Shown here piece after piece: positions 22,967 through 28,827 of a stretch of DNA of 28,827 nucleotides. The stretch comes from Prevotella sp. (GTDB lineage: Bacteria; Bacteroidota; Bacteroidia; Bacteroidales; Bacteroidaceae), in NCBI GenBank assembly GCA_017430675.1, contig JAFRMM010000192.1, positions 1 through 28,827 on the forward strand, written 5' to 3'. Positions within the stretch are counted from its first letter, which is position 1. Every line of letters starts with the position of its first letter. A program made the translations under genes and the position numbers. The notes under the pieces were generated by a model. The model had not been told where the DNA came from, searched no databases, and worked only from the letters and a program-made list of their open reading frames with translations.

Positions 22967-22974
22967 CAAAGGTA
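22967..22974 (-). promoter_or_regulatory. channel gene promoter, -7 box
   Basis: TACCTTTG on the minus strand, 30 bases before the ATG. The only nearby -33 candidate is a TTG with a 22-base spacer. It is back to back with the promoter of the kinase gene. Confidence 0.65.
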
Positions 22975-23015
22975 CGGAATTTTTCCCATAATCGTGCAAG
23001 TTTTCGCGAATATTC

Positions 23016-23046
23016 TTGCTTGTTAAGTAAAATTTTGCTACTTTTG
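23016..23046 (+). promoter_or_regulatory. promoter of the BadF-type kinase gene
   Basis: TTG (23016-23018), 20-base spacer, TACTTTTG (23039-23046), ending 27 bases before the ATG. Confidence 0.75.
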
Positions 23047-23073
23047 CATCCAAAACTCTAAAATGTCTGCATC

Positions 23074-23931
23074 ATGGTTACACTTATCGCCGACAGCGGC
23101 AGTACGAAGACCGACTGGGCGCTCCTGATCCCCGCCATGTACGGAAAGCCCGCCCGTATCACCCGCATCACCTCCCAGGGCATCAGTCCCATTCATCAGT
23201 CGGACAACGAGATCCAACGGATCCTCTCGTCGGAACTGCTGCCGCATCTCTCCATTGAGAACGTCAGTCATGTATATTTTTATGGTAGTGGCGTGCGTCC
23301 CGAGAAGGAGGCACCGATGGCGCAGGTGTTGCGTGAGGCTCTGTCATGCGCGGAGGTCGTTGAGGCCCACAGTGACCTGTTGGGCGCCGCCCGTGCCCTC
23401 TGCGGTCATAACTATGGTATCGCCAGTATCTTAGGAACGGGTGCTAATTCTTGTCTTTATGATGGAAACCGTATCGTGGAGAAGACCACGGCCCTGGGCT
23501 ATATCCTTGGCGACGAGGGCAGTGGAGCCGTGCTTGGCAAACGGTTCCTGCATGATCTTTACAGTGGTATTTTGTCAAAAGAAATCAAGGAGGATTTCGA
23601 GACGAAGATGAAGATGTCGCTGCCGCAGGTCATCGAGCGCGTCTATCGTCAGCCGTTGGCCAACCGTTTCCTGGCCAGTCTGGCCACCTTCGTCCATGAG
23701 CATATCGACGATGCGGGTGTAGAGGCACTCGTCAGGCAGAACTTCGAGGACTTCCTGGATGTCCACGTCAAACCCTTCGGACGGGATTACCTGCCCCTGT
23801 CGTTCGTGGGCAGCATCGCCCATTACTTCGCCGACCAACTCACGGAGGTGGTCGAGTCCGAGGACTATACGATGGGCACCATCCTCCAGAATCCCATCGA
23901 GGGACTGATCACCTACCACCAGGCGGAATAG
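23074..23931 (+). CDS. BadF/BadG/BcrA/BcrD-type ATPase, probable N-acetylglucosamine kinase
   Basis: Cytoplasmic ASKHA-fold kinase of 285 residues. The phosphate-1 motif is ADSGSTKTDWAL (Asp7-Thr13), the phosphate-2 region GTGANSCLYDG, and the GYILGDEGSGAVLGK segment is typical of N-acetylglucosamine kinase-like members of the BadF family, which phosphorylate amino sugars from cell-wall or glycan turnover. The start ATG directly opens the first beta strand (MVTLIADSG). It is a single gene divergent from the channel gene and followed by a hairpin. Exact sugar specificity cannot be read from the sequence. Confidence 0.8.
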   Translation: MVTLIADSGSTKTDWALLIPAMYGKPARITRITSQGISPIHQSDNEIQRILSSELLPHLSIENVSHVYFYGSGVRPEKEAPMAQVLREALSCAEVVEAHSDLLGAARALCGHNYGIASILGTGANSCLYDGNRIVEKTTALGYILGDEGSGAVLGKRFLHDLYSGILSKEIKEDFETKMKMSLPQVIERVYRQPLANRFLASLATFVHEHIDDAGVEALVRQNFEDFLDVHVKPFGRDYLPLSFVGSIAHYFADQLTEVVESEDYTMGTILQNPIEGLITYHQAE

Positions 23932-23959
23932 CCCGAAAAAGTGGTGATTGTTGAGAATT

Positions 23960-23991
23960 AAGTGGTGCTTATTTCTGAATAAGTGCCACTT
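23960..23991 (+). terminator. hairpin terminator after the kinase gene
   Basis: A 14-bp stem (with two G-U pairs in RNA) and TCTG loop begins 28 bases after the stop. There is no T-tract, so termination is inferred from position. Confidence 0.5.
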
Positions 23992-24011
23992 GATTTCGAA
24001 TAAGTCCCATG

Positions 24012-24179
24012 TTACAAATTACAAAATTACAAATTACAAAAGGTAATATTTGATTGTTTCAAATTTACCTTAATAATTATATTATTTATATTATATTATA
24101 ATATAAATAAAAATATTTGTCACAATTATTGTGAATTCAATATATGAGTTTTGTAATTTGTAATTTTGTAATTTTGTAA
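24012..24179. repeat. AT-rich 30/31-bp inverted repeat pair between kinase gene and mannan operon
   Basis: Arms 24012-24041 and 24149-24179, made of TTACAAA/TTTGTAA units, are reverse complements with a single-base gap. The middle contains a perfect 16-bp AT palindrome (24091-24106) and TCACAATTATTGTGA. It lies in the 375-base gene-free stretch 23932-24306, in which I otherwise see only the terminator and the operon promoter. Confidence 0.85.
24120..24134. promoter_or_regulatory. palindrome resembling the hipBST operator
   Basis: TCACAATTATTGTGA is a perfect 15-bp palindrome that differs from the hip operator only by lacking one central base. It lies about 112 bases upstream of the mannan operon -33 box. 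Function unknown. Confidence 0.35.
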
Positions 24180-24245
24180 TTGATGATGCTCGATTGTTTT
24201 CCCTTGTCTTTCTCTGATACTTTTCTGCAAAAATACCCGTAAACA

Positions 24246-24277
24246 TTTGGTGGTTTCGTTATTTTTTCGTATCTTTG
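24246..24277 (+). promoter_or_regulatory. mannan operon promoter
   Basis: TTTG (24246-24249), 20-base spacer, TATCTTTG (24270-24277): a full match to the Bacteroidota consensus, with a leader of about 24 bases to the first gene. Confidence 0.88.
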
Positions 24278-24306
24278 CACACATAAAACTTAAACCCCAA
24301 CAACTG

Positions 24307-25605
24307 ATGAAACTAAAACTCTTCGTAGCGGTTATCGTGGCTGTGGCCCTTGGGGCCTGTCAGCAGAAGCAGGAGGTCTCGCAGGACTTTGTGCGCGTGG
24401 AGAACGGCCATTTCGTGAAAGGCGGCAAACCTTATTATTATGTAGGCACGAACTTCTGGTACGGTGCCATCCTCGCCTCGGAAGGGCAGGGGGGTGACCG
24501 CGGGCGGCTTTGCAAAGAACTCGACTATATGAAGTCCATCGGCATCGACAACCTCCGCGTCCTCGTGGGCTCGGACGGTGAGCGCGGTGTCAGGACGAAG
24601 GTGGAGCCGACGCTCCAGGAGGCTCCGGGCGTATATAACGACACGATCCTCGCGGGTCTCGACTACCTGCTCCAGGAGATGGGCAAGCGCCAGATGGTGG
24701 CCGTGCTTTACCTGAACAACTCCTGGGAGTGGAGTGGCGGCTACGGCTTCTATCTCGAACAGGCGGGTGAGGGCAAGCGGCCCCGTCCCGACGAGGCGGG
24801 CTATCCCGCCTTCATGGCGGCCATGAGCAAATACGCCACCAACGAGAAGGCCCATCAGTTGTTCTACGACTACGTGAGATTCATCGTGTCGCGCACCAAC
24901 CGCTATACGGGTAAGGCCTATAAGGACGACCCCGCCATCATGTCGTGGCAGATCGGCAACGAGCCGCGCGCCTTCAGCAAGGAGGCGCTCCCCGCCTTCG
25001 AGAAATGGCTCAGTGAGGCCTCGGCACTGATACGAAGTCTCGACCCCAACCATCTTATTTCCATAGGCTCGGAGGGCGCATGGGGCTGTGAGGGCGACTT
25101 CGACTGTTGGGAGCGCATCACCGCCGACGAGAACATCGGCTATGCCAATATCCACCTCTGGCCCTACAACTGGAGTTGGGCGAAGGCCGACTCGCTCATC
25201 GAGAACCTGCCCCGTGCCAAGGCGAACACCAAGGACTATATCGACAGGCACCTGGCTATCTGCGAGAAGATCAGGAAACCCCTCGTGATGGAGGAGTTCG
25301 GCTATCCGCGCGACGGTTTCAAGTTCTCGTCCGACACCCCGACGCAGGGGCGCGACGGCTTCTATGAGTACGTGTTCTCGCTCGTGGGCGACAATGCCGA
25401 ACAGGGCGGCTACTTCGCCGGCTGCAACTTCTGGGGCTGGGGCGGTTTTGCACAGCCCAGGCATGAGCAGTGGCAGGTGGGCGACGACTATACGGGTGAT
25501 CCCGCCCAGGAGGCTCAGGGCCTGAACTCCGTGTTCGCCAGCGACTCCACGACGCTCGCCATCATCAGGAAGCAGGTGGAAAGGATGACGAATATCAAGC
25601 AATAA
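24307..25605 (+). CDS. beta-mannanase lipoprotein, GH5 subfamily 7
   Basis: Endo-acting hydrolase of beta-1,4-mannan, 432 residues. The signal peptide MKLKLFVAVIVAVALGAC gives a lipid-anchored Cys18. The catalytic (beta/alpha)8 barrel is shown by FVRVENGHFVKGGKPYYYVG, the acid/base Glu219 in QIGNEPR, and the nucleophile Glu330 in MEEFGYP; HLWPYNWSW and FWGWGG line the cleft, all as in GH5_7 mannanases. ATG 24307 is used because it starts the signal peptide; the longer frame begins upstream within the promoter. First gene of the operon; the esterase follows after ten bases. Its outer-membrane or periplasmic anchoring suits attack on galacto(gluco)mannan before uptake. Confidence 0.9.
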   Translation: MKLKLFVAVIVAVALGACQQKQEVSQDFVRVENGHFVKGGKPYYYVGTNFWYGAILASEGQGGDRGRLCKELDYMKSIGIDNLRVLVGSDGERGVRTKVEPTLQEAPGVYNDTILAGLDYLLQEMGKRQMVAVLYLNNSWEWSGGYGFYLEQAGEGKRPRPDEAGYPAFMAAMSKYATNEKAHQLFYDYVRFIVSRTNRYTGKAYKDDPAIMSWQIGNEPRAFSKEALPAFEKWLSEASALIRSLDPNHLISIGSEGAWGCEGDFDCWERITADENIGYANIHLWPYNWSWAKADSLIENLPRAKANTKDYIDRHLAICEKIRKPLVMEEFGYPRDGFKFSSDTPTQGRDGFYEYVFSLVGDNAEQGGYFAGCNFWGWGGFAQPRHEQWQVGDDYTGDPAQEAQGLNSVFASDSTTLAIIRKQVERMTNIKQ

Positions 25606-25615
25606 TCATAGGAAG

Positions 25616-26929
25616 ATGAAAAGACTACTGACACTATTCTGCTGTGTGATGGCCGTGACGGCCATGTCGGCACAGATCCGCGGTGAGGAGATCCAGGTGC
25701 TGGTGCAGCCCGACCATCAGGACTGGACCTACCAGACGGGCGAGAAGGCCACCTTCACGGTGAGCATCCTCAAGTCGGGCACCCTGCTCGACAACGTGAG
25801 CATCGACTATGCCGCAGGGCCCGAGATGTACCAGGACGTCAGGAAGAGCGTGGTGCTGAAGGACGGTACGCTAAGACTGACGGGCTCGATGAAACAGCCG
25901 GGCTTCTACCGCGTCGATGTGACAGCCCATATTGGCGGCAAGGACTACAAAGGTGCCTGTGGGGCCGCCTTCTCACCTGAGCAGTTGCAGCCCTCGACGG
26001 TGATGCCGAAGGACTTCCAGGCGTTCTGGCAGAACGCCATCGCCGAGGCCCGCAAGACGGAGTTGAACCCCACGAAGCGCCTCCTGCCCGAGCGCTGCAC
26101 GAAGGACGTGAACGTCTATGAGGTGTCGTTCCAGAATATCCTGCCCGACTACCGCACCTACGGCATCCTCTGTGTGCCCGTGGAGAAAGACCATGCCAAT
26201 CCTGCGAAAGCAGGAAGGTATCCCGCCCTGTTGCGCGTGCCAGGTGCTGGCGTGCGTCCTTACGGTGGGGACATCTGGACGGCCTCACAGGGGGCCATCA
26301 CCCTCGAGATCGGCATCCACGGCATCCCCGTGACGATGGAACAGAAGGTCTATGACGATATCTTCCACGGGGCGCTGAACTGGTACTGGGAGTTCTATAC
26401 GGACGACCGCGACAAGAACTACTACAAGCGGGTGATCATCGGTTGTATCCGTGCCCTCGACTACATCGAGGAATACACGCCATGGAACGGTAAGGAGATG
26501 GGTGTGACGGGTTCCTCGCAGGGCGGCTTCCTGTCACTGGCCACGGCTGGTCTTGACAAGCGCATCTCCTACTACGCCCCCGTGCATGCCGCTCTCTGCG
26601 ACCATACGAACTCGCTCCGGGGCGTCGCCTGTGGATGGCCCCACTATTTCTATTATAATAAGGGCAAGGGTCAGGAGAAGCAGATCGAGGTGTCGCGCTA
26701 CTACGACGGCATCAACTTCGCCCGTCTGATCACGAAGGATCAGGCAGGGTGGTTCTCCTTCGGCTACAACGACGATGTGGTGCCCCCTACGACGGCCTGG
26801 GCGACGTATAACACCGTGACGGGTCCCAAGGAGATCTCACCCTATCAGGCTACCTGGCACTTCTGGTTTCAGGAGCAGTGGGACGAGTGGGAAGACTGGT
26901 TGTTGAAACAAATGAACATCAAGAAATAA
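25616..26929 (+). CDS. acetyl esterase, CE7/AXE1-like, secreted
   Basis: A 437-residue alpha/beta-hydrolase with a cleavable signal peptide (MKRLLTLFCCVMAVTAMSAQ). Residues about 20-125 look like an N-terminal beta-sandwich domain (GEKATFTVSILKSGTLLDNV); the C-terminal part is an AXE1 (CE7-like) hydrolase. The triad is visible: Ser301 in GSSQGG, Asp386 in GYNDDVVPPT and His415 in ATWHFW. CE7 enzymes remove acetyl groups from xylo-oligosaccharides and related esters; sitting between two mannanase genes, this one more likely deacetylates mannan fragments, which is inference from context. The GH26 gene starts one base after its stop. Confidence 0.85.
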   Translation: MKRLLTLFCCVMAVTAMSAQIRGEEIQVLVQPDHQDWTYQTGEKATFTVSILKSGTLLDNVSIDYAAGPEMYQDVRKSVVLKDGTLRLTGSMKQPGFYRVDVTAHIGGKDYKGACGAAFSPEQLQPSTVMPKDFQAFWQNAIAEARKTELNPTKRLLPERCTKDVNVYEVSFQNILPDYRTYGILCVPVEKDHANPAKAGRYPALLRVPGAGVRPYGGDIWTASQGAITLEIGIHGIPVTMEQKVYDDIFHGALNWYWEFYTDDRDKNYYKRVIIGCIRALDYIEEYTPWNGKEMGVTGSSQGGFLSLATAGLDKRISYYAPVHAALCDHTNSLRGVACGWPHYFYYNKGKGQEKQIEVSRYYDGINFARLITKDQAGWFSFGYNDDVVPPTTAWATYNTVTGPKEISPYQATWHFWFQEQWDEWEDWLLKQMNIKK

Positions 26930-26930
26930 A

Positions 26931-28043
26931 ATGAAGAAACTATTGACTATGGTAGTGGCAGGTCTGGCGATAGCCGCCTGTACGACACAGAAACAGCCTG
27001 AGTCCGAGAAGACCCAGGCCCAGCAGTTGTTTGACCGTCTGGACACCCTCCGCCAGAAGGGTATCATGTTCGGACATCAGGATGATCCGTTCTACGGACT
27101 GACCTGGGACTACGACAAGGACTCGAGCGACGTCAGGAACGTCTGCGGCGACTGGCCCGCTGTGATGGGCTTCGAACTCGGCGGCACCGAGATGGGCGAC
27201 GCGAAGAACCTCGACAGCGTGCCCTTCACCCGTATGAGGGAGGAAATCATCAACCACTATAGCCGTGGCGGCATCGTCACCATCAGTTGGCATCCGCGTA
27301 ACCCCGTGACCACCATCGACGGTGGCGGACTGGCAGGACAGCAGTTCCCTGAGGGGACGGCCTGGGATATCAGCGACACCACCGTTGTGAAGAACGTGCT
27401 CCCTGGTGGTGCGAAATACGAACTGTTCCAGACGTGGATGCAGCGCGTGAGCGACTTCCTCGCCACGCTGAAGACGGACGACGGTCAGAAACTGCCCATC
27501 ATCTTCCGTCCCTGGCACGAGAACACGGGCAGTTGGTTCTGGTGGGGTGAGAAACTCTGCAGCGCCGACGAGTACAAGGCCCTGTGGAACATGCTGCAGG
27601 ACAAACTCGACGGCGACGGTTTCGACAACCTGCTCTGGGCCTACTCGCCTGGTATGGCTGCCGACCTGACGGAAGAGAAATATCTGGAGCGCTATCCTGG
27701 CGACGACCGCATCAGTCTCGTGGGTATCGACGGCTATCAGTGGGGCTCGCGGGCGGACTTCGTGGCCCAACTTGACGCGAACCTCGACATGCTGACGAAG
27801 TTTGCCGACAAGCACGGTAAGATCGCCGCCCTCACGGAGTGCGGCCTGAAGAACCTGGTGGAGCCCGACTGGTGGACGACGGCGCTGAAGCCCGTGGTCG
27901 ATAAGTACCCTATCAGTTACTTCCTCGTGTGGCGTAATGCCAAGCATGAGTGGTTCGGTCCTTCGCCATCACAGCCCGATGCCAAGTACTTCATGGAGTA
28001 CTACAACGCCGATAATTCCTTGTTCCTCAATGATATTAAGTAA
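26931..28043 (+). CDS. beta-mannanase lipoprotein, GH26
   Basis: A 370-residue GH26 enzyme cutting beta-1,4-mannan or releasing mannobiose. The signal peptide [17 protein letters not shown] ends in a lipobox with Cys17. GH26 hallmarks: MFGHQDD near the N-terminus, ISWHPRNP, acid/base Glu197 in [20 protein letters not shown], and nucleophile Glu303 in LTECG. The Bacteroides fragilis route of mannan use pairs a GH26 mannobiose-releasing enzyme with a GH130 phosphorylase, as here. Start ATG is one base after the esterase stop, indicating tight co-translation. Anchored in the periplasmic or surface face of a membrane. Confidence 0.93.
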   Translation: MKKLLTMVVAGLAIAACTTQKQPESEKTQAQQLFDRLDTLRQKGIMFGHQDDPFYGLTWDYDKDSSDVRNVCGDWPAVMGFELGGTEMGDAKNLDSVPFTRMREEIINHYSRGGIVTISWHPRNPVTTIDGGGLAGQQFPEGTAWDISDTTVVKNVLPGGAKYELFQTWMQRVSDFLATLKTDDGQKLPIIFRPWHENTGSWFWWGEKLCSADEYKALWNMLQDKLDGDGFDNLLWAYSPGMAADLTEEKYLERYPGDDRISLVGIDGYQWGSRADFVAQLDANLDMLTKFADKHGKIAALTECGLKNLVEPDWWTTALKPVVDKYPISYFLVWRNAKHEWFGPSPSQPDAKYFMEYYNADNSLFLNDIK

Positions 28044-28057
28044 ATAAATATAAAGAC

Positions 28058-28827
28058 ATGTCAGATTTTGCCAAGAGAGTGGAGGCGCTTCGTCAGCATC
28101 ACGAAGAACTCCTGAGCCGTAAGAACGAGCCCCTAGAGTGGGGCCGCTCGGCTTCGCCGCTCTGCTATGCAGAGAACGGCATTTATGAGAAGTATAAGAA
28201 CCCCGTAGTGACCGCTGCCCATATCCCCCTGGAGTGGAAATACGACTTCAACGAGCAGGACAACCCCTACCTGATGCAGCGCATCATGTGTAACGCGGCC
28301 CTGAACTCGGGAGCCCTGAAATGGAACGGGAAGTATGTGCTCGTGGTACGCGTGGAGGGCGCCGACCGTAAGAGTTTCTTCGCTGTGGCTGAGTCGCCCA
28401 ACGGCATTGACAACTTCCGTTTCTGGGAGGAGCCCGTCACCATGCCAGATGACGTGATCCCCGCCACGAACATCTACGACATGCGTATCACACAGCATGA
28501 GGACGGCTGGATCTACGGCGTGTTCTGTGCCGAGCGCCACGATGACTCACAGCCAGGCAACCTCTCCGCTGCTACCGCTACGGCTGCCATCGCCCGCACG
28601 AAGGACCTGAAGACGTGGGAGCGTCTGCCAGACCTGAAGACGAAGTCGCAGCAGCGTAACGTCGTGCTCCATCCTGAGTTCGTCGATGGGAAGTACGCCT
28701 TCTACACCCGTCCGCAGGACGGCTTCATCGACACTGGCTCAGGCGGCGGTATCGGTTGGGCACTCGTCGATGATATCACCCATGCCGAGATCAAGGAAGA
28801 GAAGATCATCTATGAGCGCAAGTACCA
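28058..28827 (+). CDS. GH130 4-O-beta-D-mannosyl-D-glucose phosphorylase (3' truncated by window)
   Basis: The frame from ATG 28058 stays open to the window end (256 complete codons). It begins [20 protein letters not shown] with no signal peptide, so the protein is cytoplasmic. Features of GH130 subfamily 1 are [20 protein letters not shown], the [19 protein letters not shown] strand pair, and IYDMRIT with Asp141, at the place of the family's proposed catalytic acid. These enzymes phosphorolyse mannosyl-glucose, made from mannobiose by a 2-epimerase, to mannose 1-phosphate and glucose. It is the fourth gene of the operon, 14 bases after the GH26 gene. A transporter and cellobiose/mannobiose 2-epimerase gene would be expected next. 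Confidence 0.92.
   Translation, partial: MSDFAKRVEALRQHHEELLSRKNEPLEWGRSASPLCYAENGIYEKYKNPVVTAAHIPLEWKYDFNEQDNPYLMQRIMCNAALNSGALKWNGKYVLVVRVEGADRKSFFAVAESPNGIDNFRFWEEPVTMPDDVIPATNIYDMRITQHEDGWIYGVFCAERHDDSQPGNLSAATATAAIARTKDLKTWERLPDLKTKSQQRNVVLHPEFVDGKYAFYTRPQDGFIDTGSGGGIGWALVDDITHAEIKEEKIIYERKY

Noticed and set aside
24313..25602. 429-codon minus-strand ORF opposite the GH5 gene
   Set aside because: Antisense shadow caused by high-GC third positions of the mannanase gene.

Overview
The window reads as a chromosomal segment of a Prevotella-like member of the Bacteroidota (order Bacteroidales). Evidence for this: promoters of the Bacteroidota type (TTTG, 19-20 bases, TAnnTTTG) in front of at least eight genes, Cys-lipoproteins with short signal peptides, a fimbrillin/FISUMP surface protein, a hybrid-two-component-like regulator, a lipoprotein-based mannan operon, and many short intergenic repeats. 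No tRNA, rRNA, CRISPR array, transposase, integrase or plasmid/phage gene was seen. The first and last genes are cut by the window edges.

Layout. 1-2044: the 3' end of methylmalonyl-CoA mutase (large subunit) convergent with pgk, separated by hairpin terminators. 2045-7488: an accessory block with an AAA_14/DUF4143 ATPase behind a 33-bp tandem-repeat leader, a 50-aa peptide gene with a fimbrillin-FISUMP lipoprotein, and a three-gene HipB/HipS/HipT toxin-antitoxin module with a palindromic operator. 7489-8973: radA, whose reading frame carries three small palindromic insertions. 8974-9467: a gene-free stretch with a 48-bp inverted repeat pair and three evenly spaced palindromes. 9468-12576: a solute-binding-like lipoprotein plus a TPR protein.

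12536-20526 (minus strand) is a tightly packed cell-envelope run: kdsA, kdsD, a degenerate HTCS-like regulator without kinase domain, a phospholipase D/cardiolipin synthase-like protein and an acyltransferase. A mechanosensitive channel gene (20591-22936) lies upstream on the same strand, and a BadF-type sugar kinase (23074-23931) is divergent from it.

24246-28827 is a mannan-degradation operon with its own strong promoter: GH5_7 mannanase lipoprotein, CE7-like acetyl esterase, GH26 mannanase lipoprotein, and the start of a GH130 mannosylglucose phosphorylase. Two surface or periplasmic mannanases and an esterase would release manno-oligosaccharides, and the cytoplasmic phosphorylase would finish the job; a transporter and mannobiose epimerase are expected just beyond the window.

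The most interesting items are the regulator that keeps the HTCS plan but has lost its catalytic residues, the HipBST-like split toxin, the in-frame palindromic elements in radA and the acyltransferase, and the repeat-built leader of the DUF4143 ATPase.
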